DNA from: Thermoplasmatota archaeon
GTDB taxonomy: Archaea; Thermoplasmatota; JAKEGO01
Assembly: GCA_028279595.1 (NCBI GenBank)
Contig: JANQNK010000013.1
Span: 53,682-117,681 of the forward strand
Direction: 5' to 3'
DNA length: 64,000 bases
Shown here piece by piece: positions 50,305 through 60,200 of the stretch (positions within the stretch are counted from its first letter, which is position 1; each line of letters opens with the position of its first letter). The notes beneath the pieces were generated by a model, which was not told where the DNA came from, ran no database searches, and was given only the letters and a program-made list of their open reading frames with translations. A program made the position numbers and the translations under genes.

Positions 50305-50775
50305 ATGAACTCGAGGAACACGTCAGATAATCGAAGGAGAATAAGAAATCCCGATGCAGAACGAAGATGGAGAACTACTGGAAGGCGGAAATTGTCAAAG
50401 GATATTTACTGGGGAATGCTGATCCTTTCGATCACTGTCATCTTATTGGCAGTCATCATCTCCTTTTATGATCCCCATGAGGAAGAACATGATCCATTGA
50501 ACATTTCAGTTTTTAATCGGTCGAATAGTAATATCGAATATAACCTAACAGTCAACAACTCCAAAGATGAAACAATCTTTCAAATAAACGATTCCTTAGA
50601 GAGAGGTGGTGCCGATTATTATCAGGATTTGACAAAGAAACGCGGTAAATACAATGTGACCATTCGATTAGACGACAATCGAACATATTCGAAAGAGGTT
50701 AAGGTCGGATCACCAATCACAGGGATTTTCATCATAATTTATAATGACAACATTTTAGTTGAGCAAATTGTATGA
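50305..50775 (+). CDS. Single-pass membrane protein with small extracytoplasmic domain, unknown
   Basis: I do not recognise this 156-residue protein. A basic, arginine-rich N-terminus (about 1-33) is followed by one membrane segment (IYWGMLILSITVILLAVIISFY). A beta-type domain of about 100 residues follows with four or five N-glycosylation-like NxS/T sites (NIS, NRS, NLT, NDS, NVT). The gene is AT-rich compared with its neighbours. It sits between the tRNA-Cys repeat array and the Gfo/Idh gene. Confidence 0.7.
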   Translation: MNSRNTSDNRRRIRNPDAERRWRTTGRRKLSKDIYWGMLILSITVILLAVIISFYDPHEEEHDPLNISVFNRSNSNIEYNLTVNNSKDETIFQINDSLERGGADYYQDLTKKRGKYNVTIRLDDNRTYSKEVKVGSPITGIFIIIYNDNILVEQIV

Positions 50776-50837
50776 TTACCTACAATTCACTCTTTACATG
50801 CTGGAAAACTATTTATCGGCCAGACATATGTAACCGC

Positions 50838-51719
50838 ATGGAACACGTCATAGGCGTCATAGGTGCGGGCCACATGGGCAAGCGCCACGTGCGGGTATCT
50901 CACACACTGGGGGTCCTCGGACCCGTGTTCGACACGGATCCGGCAGCGAAGGCCGTCGCAGAACAGTACAACGCCGAGTTCTTCACGGATTTCAAGGCGT
51001 TCGACGACCACCTCGATGCCGTGATCATCTCGACACCGCCGCAGAGCCACTTCCCCCTGGCGATGATGGCCATCGAGAAGGGCATGTCGGTCCTCGTGGA
51101 GAAACCCATCACGATAGACCCTGCTGAAGGGGAAAGGCTCGTCGACGCGGCAAAGGATGCAGATGTATCCCTGGCCGTCGGACATGTCGAGCGATTCAAT
51201 CCCGCTTACATGATGCTCAGGGAGAGGATAGAGACCCCTGATTACGTGCTAACTGACCGCCATTCTCCAAGACCGGACCGCATACTTGGTCCAGCACTGT
51301 ACGACATCGGCGTCCACGACATCGACCTGTCCATCGACCTGATCGGCTCCGACCCTGTCTCGATGCACTCCACGATGTCCGAGAACGGCGAGATGGGCCT
51401 GCTGAGGTTCCAGTTCGAGGACGGAGCGTCGACTGTCCGGTTCAACAGGACCTCCATGGTCAAGGTCCGAGAGGTCACTGTCACGAAGGGCAACGACGTC
51501 CTTACCGCGGACATAATGCACCAGGGCGTCTACAGCCCCGACGGGGCGTTCGAGAAGGCCGAGAACGTCATGGAGCCGATAGAGGCCGAGATACGGGATT
51601 TCCTGGACACCATGGAGCACAGGAAGCCCACTGTCTGCGGCGACGTGGGCCTGAGGGCGGTCCGACTGGCGCATCTGGCCGAGAACCGCTCCGGGGACGG
51701 ATGGATAGACCTGGACTGA
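50838..51719 (+). CDS. Gfo/Idh/MocA-family NAD(P)-dependent oxidoreductase
   Basis: The 293-residue protein has the Rossmann start EHVIGVIGAGHMGKRHVRV, the family motif VLVEKPITIDPAEG (EKP) and a C-terminal substrate domain (ILGPALYDIGVHDIDLSIDLIGSDP). Members oxidise or reduce sugars, inositols and related compounds, often nucleotide sugars; the substrate is not evident. ATG 50838 lies about 27 bp after CTATTTATC, so the mRNA is leaderless and the open frame to 50772 is not coding. Confidence 0.9.
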   Translation: MEHVIGVIGAGHMGKRHVRVSHTLGVLGPVFDTDPAAKAVAEQYNAEFFTDFKAFDDHLDAVIISTPPQSHFPLAMMAIEKGMSVLVEKPITIDPAEGERLVDAAKDADVSLAVGHVERFNPAYMMLRERIETPDYVLTDRHSPRPDRILGPALYDIGVHDIDLSIDLIGSDPVSMHSTMSENGEMGLLRFQFEDGASTVRFNRTSMVKVREVTVTKGNDVLTADIMHQGVYSPDGAFEKAENVMEPIEAEIRDFLDTMEHRKPTVCGDVGLRAVRLAHLAENRSGDGWIDLD

Positions 51720-51764
51720 GCGTTTCCGTTACCTTATAATACACGTTCAGCATTGGGTGGTACC

Positions 51765-51983
51765 ATGGGGTTCGAAGACCTGACCGAGTTAGACAGGCGA
51801 GTGTACGAGTACGTCAAGAAGTACGACTTCGAGACATACAAGTGGTCGACCCCTGCGGCCGCCCGTGAACTGGGTGCCACGGAGCAGGAGGTCTATCAGG
51901 CCCTCTGCAACCTCGCCAAGCACGTCCGGGACAATATCTGGATACATTACAAGGACGGCGGGATCCGGATCTCGGCAGAATAG
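51765..51983 (+). CDS. Small winged-helix protein
   Basis: The 72-residue product has a compact winged-helix pattern: LTELDRRVYEYVKKYDFETYKWSTPAAARELGATEQEVYQALCNLAKHVRDNIWIHYKDGGIRI. ATG 51765 follows a TATA-like CTTATAATAC (about 51733-51742). The TAG stop shares two bases with the initiator tRNA gene that begins at 51982, so the two are probably on one transcript or the gene ends inside the tRNA promoter region. Function unknown; a nucleic-acid-binding role is likely. Confidence 0.7.
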   Translation: MGFEDLTELDRRVYEYVKKYDFETYKWSTPAAARELGATEQEVYQALCNLAKHVRDNIWIHYKDGGIRISAE

Positions 51984-52056
51984 CGGGGTAGGGTAGCCAG
52001 GAAATCCCGACGGGCTCATAACCCGTAGATCAGTGGTTCAAATCCACTCCCCGCTA
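51982..52056 (+). tRNA. Initiator tRNA-Met (anticodon CAT)
   Basis: Acceptor AGCGGGG/CCCCGCT gives the A1-U72 pair typical of archaeal initiators. Anticodon stem ACGGG/CCCGT has the three G-C pairs (GGG/CCC) next to loop CTCATAA, and the T-arm is GTGG TTCAAAT CCAC. Discriminator A, with an encoded CCA at 52057-52059. It overlaps the preceding stop codon by two bases. Confidence 0.95.
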
Positions 52057-52062
52057 CCATCA

Positions 52063-52068
52063 TTTTTT
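52063..52068 (+). terminator. T-tract after the initiator tRNA
   Basis: Six T residues four bases after the encoded CCA form a typical archaeal oligo-T terminator. No structured repeat element follows this tRNA, in contrast to tRNA-Gly and tRNA-Cys. Confidence 0.6.
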
Positions 52069-52077
52069 CTTAATAAT

Positions 52078-54234
52078 TCACTGCTTCTTGACGATCACCC
52101 TGCGGGTGCGTTCCAGTGCGTCCAGAGCCCTCTGTGCGTCCGTCAGTCCGGGGTCGTTGCTGAGGGCATGGACGAACATCTCGCGAGCGCCTGCCCTGTC
52201 ACCCTTCGATATCAGTAGCAGTCCGAGGTTGTAATGGGCCCTCGACAGGGTCGGGTTGAGCTGCAGTGACTTCTCAAGGCAGCTGATGGCCTCCTCGGGG
52301 TTCGCCGATGCCATCATGGTTCCCCTGTCGTACCATTTGATGGCCATCCGTGTCTTGTCGGCCGTCCGGACCCCCACGACCTCCTTCCTCTTCGTTGGGA
52401 ACATCTTCCGCCGATGGTAGCCGTAGGCGGCCGCTGCGATGACGAGGATACCAAGCACGAGCACCGATCCACCGACGATCGTCAACAGGTCCGGAGGTTC
52501 GTCCACCTCGTCGGTGACCGTTACCTCTCCCGTCACTGACTGCATCAGTCCATCCTCGTTCCTTACTATAAGGCGCACGACATACGTTCCCGGCCTCGAG
52601 TATTCGTGCTCGATCGTCGGGTCCTCCGTCCATCCGGAGTCGGTCCCGTCGCCGAAATCGATCATATACGTCATCCCGACCCCTTCGGACGCCGAGGCAT
52701 CGAAGGTGGTCCGGGCCCCGGTGTCGATCCTGCTGTCGAAATCGAGGTCTGGGTAGAGAAGGATAGTGGTCAGACTGAACGCCGTCCCGTAGATCTTCGT
52801 GTAGACCCTGATCTCCTCGTCCTCCACCTCATCCTCGGTGTAGACGGATGCGGTCGCGAAGCCATTCAAGACCGGAACGTTGATGCTGAGGACCGGTTTA
52901 TCCCTGGAGAACGAGACGCCGTGGTCCGACGGACTGGTGATTATGAAGAGGACCGTCCCGCCCAGTGCTGGCTGGCCGATCAGGTCCGTCACGGATACCG
53001 TCAGGTTGTTCGGCCTGCGGACAAGGCCGTTGATGATGGGCCCGTTGATCGGGATGAGGCCGTAGGGTACTCCCTCGCCCTCGAGGAACGAGACGATCCC
53101 GGGCTCGTCCGGCCTGAACTCGCTCTCGTAGTCCCACTCGTCCGTACTGATCGTGATGATGTGCTCGGCCTCGTGTACGGTGCTCGACTCGTTGAAGTAC
53201 GCGACCGGAACGGATATCAGCGGCGTAAGCCCGTCCGCTCCCGTGACCGCCGAGCCCCTGTCGCAATTGTAGTTCTGAGGATCGCACGAGGTGAGGTTCA
53301 CAACGGCTCCCTCGACCGGATCGCGGTACTCGGGATCCGTCACGACCTCTATCTGGACCATGAACGACACGTTGACCCAGGAGTCGACGAGAACCGTCAT
53401 CTCCGACGATTGGGGGGCGAGGTTGACTATGTTCGCCCTGCTCCTCTCCACCCAGAACAGCGTGGAATTGGATTCGAGGGTAGCATTGTAGACCCATACG
53501 TCGCCGGATGACACGATCTTGATGCACTCGCCGAACGAGATGATGTCGGGGGAATGGAGTCTGACCGTTCCGTTGCAGTCCGTGATTATCACGGCCGGCT
53601 CGCCGGAGCCGTCGGTGGTCGACACGTTCCACACGTCGATATCCCCGGAATCGAACACCTGAAGGAGGCTGAAATCGAGGTCATTTCCCCGAAGGCCGTC
53701 GATCGTCGCGGACTCCGTGCCGTTCAGGATCAGGCCCCAGTAGGTGTGCGTGAGGTGGACGTCGGAGATGTCGATGTCCGCACCGTCGCAATAGACGCCG
53801 AGATAGGAGTTCGGGTTCGAAGCTCCAGTGACCCTTGTGCCAACGTGGTCGAGCCTGACGCCCCTCAGCACCACCGTGCTGCCCGATTTGGCGTAGAACC
53901 TCATCCTCGACGACTCCACCGATGCACTGAAGACCGTCCTGTCGTAGCCGGTGTCCGGATCGCCATCGACGTCGGTCGCCGTGAGCCTACCCCCCTCGTT
54001 CACGATGACCCCCAGGGGCTCGTCCAGAGGGGAGTTGAAGTAGACCGTCGTGTTGATCAATGTCAGATTGCCCGTCGAATTGATCCTGAGGTTCCCTGAG
54101 AGCGTGATGGTGCGGTTCTCGATGATGGTGTCATCCTCGATGGTCCAGGCTCCCTTGTCCGGGGGCTCGGTATGTCCCGCGACCGCGGGAACGAGCAGCA
54201 GTACCAGTGCGAGAACGATCAGTGCCTTGATCAC
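52078..54234 (-). CDS. Surface protein with beta-rich ectodomain, PKD domain, TM and cytoplasmic TPR
   Basis: A 718-residue exported protein. Signal peptide (about 1-20), short beta-helix-like part (about 40-260, NLRINSTGNLTLINTTVYF), beta domains with carboxypeptidase-regulatory-like character (about 300-500), and a PKD domain (about 515-590, YMIDFGDGTDSGWTEDPTIEHEYSRPGTYVVRL). One membrane segment (LLTIVGGSVLVLGILVIAAAAYG) is followed by a cytoplasmic TPR pair (PEEAISCLEKSLQLNPTLSRAHYNLGLLLISKGDRAGAREMF). The TPR suggests contact with an intracellular partner. Its ATG overlaps the stop of the giant upstream gene (ATGA). Confidence 0.9.
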   Translation of the reverse strand: MIKALIVLALVLLLVPAVAGHTEPPDKGAWTIEDDTIIENRTITLSGNLRINSTGNLTLINTTVYFNSPLDEPLGVIVNEGGRLTATDVDGDPDTGYDRTVFSASVESSRMRFYAKSGSTVVLRGVRLDHVGTRVTGASNPNSYLGVYCDGADIDISDVHLTHTYWGLILNGTESATIDGLRGNDLDFSLLQVFDSGDIDVWNVSTTDGSGEPAVIITDCNGTVRLHSPDIISFGECIKIVSSGDVWVYNATLESNSTLFWVERSRANIVNLAPQSSEMTVLVDSWVNVSFMVQIEVVTDPEYRDPVEGAVVNLTSCDPQNYNCDRGSAVTGADGLTPLISVPVAYFNESSTVHEAEHIITISTDEWDYESEFRPDEPGIVSFLEGEGVPYGLIPINGPIINGLVRRPNNLTVSVTDLIGQPALGGTVLFIITSPSDHGVSFSRDKPVLSINVPVLNGFATASVYTEDEVEDEEIRVYTKIYGTAFSLTTILLYPDLDFDSRIDTGARTTFDASASEGVGMTYMIDFGDGTDSGWTEDPTIEHEYSRPGTYVVRLIVRNEDGLMQSVTGEVTVTDEVDEPPDLLTIVGGSVLVLGILVIAAAAYGYHRRKMFPTKRKEVVGVRTADKTRMAIKWYDRGTMMASANPEEAISCLEKSLQLNPTLSRAHYNLGLLLISKGDRAGAREMFVHALSNDPGLTDAQRALDALERTRRVIVKKQ

Positions 54235-57200
54235 TTCTTGCCTCCATTCTTCGACTTGCTCGCCGGAGGTTCCTTGGCGGGCTCCGGCTTCTTGGGCTGT
54301 TCCTTCGAGAAGAACGAGCTCTTCTTGCCCTCCTTCTCGTCACCCTTCTTGTGCTTCTCGAGCCCGATGATCAGGTCCTCCAGTGTCTCACCGCCCTTCT
54401 TCGGGGCCGCTGCTGCTGGCTTCTCCTTCTCGGGCTCCTCCGGCATCAGTTCGAACTCCTCGCTGTCATCGAAGTCGACGTCCTTCTTCGCCCTCTTGAT
54501 GCGCGGTTTCCTGTCCATGAGTCCCTTCCCCAGGTCGGGCACCATGACCTTGATCGCGAGGATCACTATTATGATGATGAGAACGAACAGCGGGATGATG
54601 AACTGGGTCGCATCGGTCTTGTCACCCTCCTCCTGCTGGATGACGACCTCCGGTTCCTGGACCCTCACGTTCTCGGTCACCGGGTTCGAGATCAGTCCCG
54701 TGTTCGTCATGACCTGCAGGCTCGGCATGAACATACCGGCCTTGTACGAGTGAGTGAAGTACGTGTCCGTGGTCCATCCGGTGTTGGACCCGTCGCCGAA
54801 GTCCAGGAAGTACTGGGCTCCGTTGAGGTCGGTGTCCACGACGAAGACGACGTCGTCACCGATGTAGATGATCCCGGACGTGGAGATCACAAGGTCGAAC
54901 TCGATGTCCTCGGCGACCAGGTCGAATGTCACGTTCTTGATGTCGTCGAGCTTGAGGTAGGCGATGATGGTGAGGTTCGATGCGGTCGAAGGGAGTGTGA
55001 CGTTGCACCTTACGGACCCGTTCACGTCGCTGAGCCCCTCCTTCGGAGATATCTTTGCGTCCGTGCTGTTCGGGGAGATGATCTCCCAGGCGACCGCGAT
55101 GCCCTCCATTTCGCCCGACTTGTCATCCTGGACGACGACCTCGAGCTGTTTCTTCAGCTTCGTTCCGATGAGTCCGGTCTGGTCCCGGCCATCGACGTAC
55201 TTGATGGTCTGGAACGTCGCCATCCCGTACGTGTAGGTCTCGGTGTGGCTGACGTTCATGTTGACACCGTAGTCCTTCATGAACCATCCCGGCATCTTGA
55301 GCTCGACGCCCGTCGTGAAGAATGTCACGCCGGAAGCGGTGTAGGTGGCACTGCGGGCCAGGACCTCGTCCGTGTAACCGCTCTTTCCGGTAGTCGAGTT
55401 CGTACCATTGAAGTAGGGGGTCGCATAGATGTCACCACCGCCGCCGTCATCCCATATCCTGACCTCGCCGGTTCCCATGCCGTATCCCGTGGATTGGCTG
55501 ATTATCCTGACACGGAGGTAATTGCGTACCTCGACCGAGGTGTCCTCTAGGTCCCATGTGTCGAAGGACGTGTCAGTGACGACCACAACGCCCGCGTCGA
55601 ACATGGAGAGATCGAGGTCGTTGTCGGCGAATTCCAGACCGACAATGTGGGGCATGACGGCTGACGTCACGTCTATGGCCACATCGCAGCCCGTGATGGA
55701 GTTGTAGCGGAATGTCTTGACCTCCCCGCCCCTGATATCGACACCCGCCCCACTGTCCACGAGGTCGGTGTTGAGCATCTTCAGGGTCCCTCCCGAGACC
55801 AGGAGTCCGTCCTCAGCTCCCGACAGGGTGCACCTGTCGAGGTCGAGAGCGGTCTTTGTTGCATCCACCGCTGTACCGTCTGCCGACAGGTTCACGTTCC
55901 TGAGTATGAGGCTGCCTCCATCGGATACCATGCAGGCGATGAGCCCACTTGCCGCGATGTTGCGTCCGTAGACGGATGAATCCTCTGTCTCGATTCCCGT
56001 TATCCCGTCCGATAGCAGGGAAACTTGGATGAGGGACGCCGTGGAGTTCGTGATCATCATGTCCGTCTCGAGGCTCAGCAGAGTGATGTTCATGACGCCG
56101 GCCGTCGAGTTGAGGAAACCGAGGCCGACTCTGTTATCCTTCAGGATCGTCGCAGTTATGTTGATGTCCGAGAAAGAGAGCTGGATCCCCTCGCTGTTGT
56201 TGTTGAGGTCTGCGTTCGACACCTGGAGGTAGGATCCGTCCGCAGCACCCAGACCGAGGCCGCTTTCCGATACCGTCAGGTCCGACAAGGTCGCGAGCGA
56301 ACCCTCGAACCAGAGGCCGGAAGAGGAATGGTCGCTGACGGTGATCGATGAACCTGTCATCTCTGTTTCATCACCCGATATCCCTGTATTCCCGCCACCG
56401 AGGTAAGCGTCGAGTATGGTCAGCGTCGACATGTACGAGTAGATCCCGATGTCACATCCGTTCAGCATGACGTCCTCTATCGTTGCTCCCGTATCGTCGG
56501 TGGATATCCCCCGGTAACCGGCGTTGGATACCGTGGAATCCCTGACGAGAACTGGCCCGCCACCTGAAATGTGGATGCCGCCGTCGTAGCGGTCTATGGT
56601 TACCTCGGCTATCGTGACGTTCACCGAATCGATGACATGGAATGCTATGTCGCCGCTGATGGGTGCCCCGATGGGTGAAGTGCTCGTATAGACCGCAGTG
56701 ATGTCCTTGAGTTTGATCTCAGTCGTCCCGTCCAGCTCGATACCGGAGTCGACGTTCTCGATCCTGGTGTCAGCGACGATGGAGGAGTTGACACCCTCGA
56801 ATCTGAGCAGATTCGATCCGCCAGTCCGGGAGGACCCGTTCACGGACACGAAGCTGGAGTCCTTGATGAGGAACCCATCGCCGGTGCCCTCGATAGTGGA
56901 GTCGTGCAGCATGAGCCCGTTGGCCTGTGATGCGATGAGCGCCATTCCGTTGGAGTCGAACTCGCACCTGCTGATCAGCACGTCCTCTCCGCCGTCGAGG
57001 TCGATACCGTAATCGCAGCCACTGAACGTCGCCATCTCGATGATGGTCATGTCCGGGTCGTCGAGTTCGAGGCCCACACCGCAGGATTCGAACACGGGTG
57101 CATCATTGACGGCGGTGGAGAGTCCGGACCCGCCTATCGAGACGACGCCCACGTCACAGCCGACAAGCTCTATTGAGCCAAGCTCCGTGTCCGTACATTG

Positions 57201-60200
57201 GCCGAGGGAGATCCCTGTCGTCGAGTCCTTGACGACACCGTGCTCGAAGATGGTTCCGCTGCTCGCCACTATGCGCATCCCAGTGACGGCGTTCTTGACC
57301 CAGGTCCTCTGGGTGGACGTCCCCTCGAACCTCAGTTTTGTAGCGTTGTAGGCATATATGCCCACGGTGGAGTCCTCCACGCGGATGGCGTCGGCGATCC
57401 TCACCGATACGGAATCGAATATCTCGATGCCGCGGCCGCATTTCCGTATCGTGCCGTTGGCGCCCACGACGATCCTGTTGGACCCGTCGATGGCTATTCC
57501 CTTGTCGGAGTACCAGATGTTCGTGTAGTTGATCTCGATGTCCGAGCAGTTGTCGATGCTGACACCGATGACGTTGTCGGAGAAATCTGTGTCGATGATG
57601 TGTAGGTCAACGGTGTTCAGGGCGTACAGCCCAGCATCCCCGCCGGTGATGTTCGAGTACTGGAACACGATGTCGGAGGAGCAGTTCACGAAAGCGACCT
57701 GTCCGACATTGCTGATGAGGGGTTCGTCGATGATGAGCGAGCTCAGCGAGATGCTCCACTGGTGGTCGTAGTAGAAGGATGTCTTCGCGCCATTCACCCT
57801 GTTCGAGCGTCCGATCGAATTGTATAGCCCGTTGTCGCCGAAGAAGAACGCATAGTTATCGTCGTGCTTATCGATGTTGTTGTCGTCGAGGTCGTTCCCG
57901 TAGGACCTGATGAACTCGATCCCCCGTTCGCACTCCTCGATCGTATTCTCGGTCAGGTCGGAGTTTGATAGACCGTCGAGGGAGATTCCGACGCTTCCGC
58001 TCGTCAGATTGTTGTAGATGAGGGTGTGCCCGGTCCCTGATGCAACGATCCCCGTTCCGAAGTAGGTGATCGTGCACATCTCGAGCGTGGAACCGGACCC
58101 GCCGACGGATACGGCGTCCTCCATGTCGTTGACGGTGACCTCCGAAAGTGTGCAGCCAGTGCCCGAGACGGACATACCCACATCCCCGTCGTCGAAGCCT
58201 GATGCGTTGAGTTCGAGCCCGGCCGTGCCCGACACCAGCAGGCCATTGGTCGTTCCGGATGTATTGATCCCGGTCAGCACGGCTCCCGACCCCCCGGTCA
58301 TGCTGATGCCTGTCTCACCATCGGTCATGTCGATGCCGACGAGTGTGACGTCTGAGGTCGAATCGGTGACGATACCCATGCTTCCGAGGACGCCTCCGAG
58401 CTCCAGGTCCGCGTCCGTGATGGAGATCGAGCTGCCGTCGACCGTGTTGACGACCCTGTAGCAGCCGAGCGAATCGACGTTACGGATGATCATGTTGGTG
58501 CAGTTGTCGAGGTCGAGGCCGTCGACCAGCGATATGAGGGTCAGGTTCGTGATGTTGCCGCGTGGGATGTCGACCATGGATATCCCGGTCTCGGCAAGCG
58601 TTCCGTCTATCGTGATGTTCTCGAGCACAGGTCTCTTGTTGAGGTTCCACAGCTCGATTCCGACCCCGCAGCTGTCGATCTCGAGCTCAGCAGCCGTGAC
58701 ACGGACCGATCCGTCTGCATGGAGTCCAGTGCTGGAATTGATCAGCGAGAGATTGATGAACGACGTCTCGTAGGGTGCGGGGTGCTCTCCCTTCACCCAT
58801 GCGAAGGCCCCTCCGTTGGCGAAGGTCGACCGCATGACGTCAAGGGACCGCAACGAACCTGTCGCGTTCAGGCCAGTGCCGGTCCCGTCGAACTCCGTCA
58901 TATCGATGCTGACGGAGGAGTTCGTCAAAATCGCCCCGGTGTCCATGTCCTCGAAGACCGATCCGGTGATCGTAAGGTTGGTCGTCCGGAATCCATCGAT
59001 GCCGGTGCCGCCCGACTTGAATGTCGAGTCCTCGAAGCCGATGTTCGTGGACGACGTCGAGAGGACGCCGATATCGCAAGAGTAGAAGGTGCACCTGACG
59101 ATCTGAACGGAATCGATGAGATTCAGATTGATCCCGATCCTGCAGTAGGAGAAGTTCATGTCGACGAAGGTCGCATCGTCGGTCTCGACGAGCAGTCCCT
59201 TGTCCCCGATGGCGTCACCGGCGACGCCCAGGCCGGCCAGGATCGAGTTCCTGGCTATCAGCTCGCTGTTCGACCGGGCCCAGAACCTGAGGTTAGGTTC
59301 GATGTCGACGGGCAGTCCGGTGAACGTGCCGTTCCCGAGGGGCGAGATCACGGAGGCATCGTTCATCGTGCCCGCGTTGCCGTCGCCGTCGAGGATGGCG
59401 AGTGTGCCTCCACCCTTCACCTCGATGTGGTTCGCCGTCCCGTTCGAGGCGATCCACAGCTGCGTGTTGGTGAGTGTGAGGTAACCCGTTGGATCGATGG
59501 TCAGGTTCCCGAATACGATGACACTTAACGATGTCCAGTTGGTGACCGAATTGACGGTGACATCACCGTAGTAGACCACGAGAGGATACTGGAACACCAC
59601 CTCGGTGGAGGCGTTGACGATGATCTGAGGGCTTCCCGTACCCAGGTTGACGCTCCCCATGGTGATGTTCGACTCAGCGGTGGAATTCGTCCAACCGAAG
59701 TAGTGGACATCGAAGGTGTGGTTGTGGACCGTCAGGTCGGAGCCGTCGTACTCCCTCGTTAGCACGAGCACCCTCTCCGACCATCCGTCGAGGTCCGTCA
59801 GGTCATCATTGCCGCCGTAGTGGTCCGTGGAGTAGACGGTATCGTTCGAGGAGTCCCAGTGGTCCATCATCTTGACGTCTGCCTCGGAGATCCCGAAGGA
59901 TGTCGGCGGAGCGGTAATGACCCTGACGATCACCCAGTTGCTGACGATCAGCTCGGAATCGGACCCCACGTTCGGTCTCCAGATGGATGTATTGTATACG
60001 TTGAGCTCCGAAAGGACCTCTACCGTAACGTTACCCGGATACGTTTGCGAATCCCATATGTCCACGTCGCGGCTGGTGTACAGGAAGAGGCTCGAGCCGT
60101 CGCCCTCGGAGATGTCGCATCGCCTGATGATCTGGTCGTCGGAGCTGCGGATGTTCACGTTACGTGCATTACCCTTGATGGTGCAGTCCCTGACGCTGTT

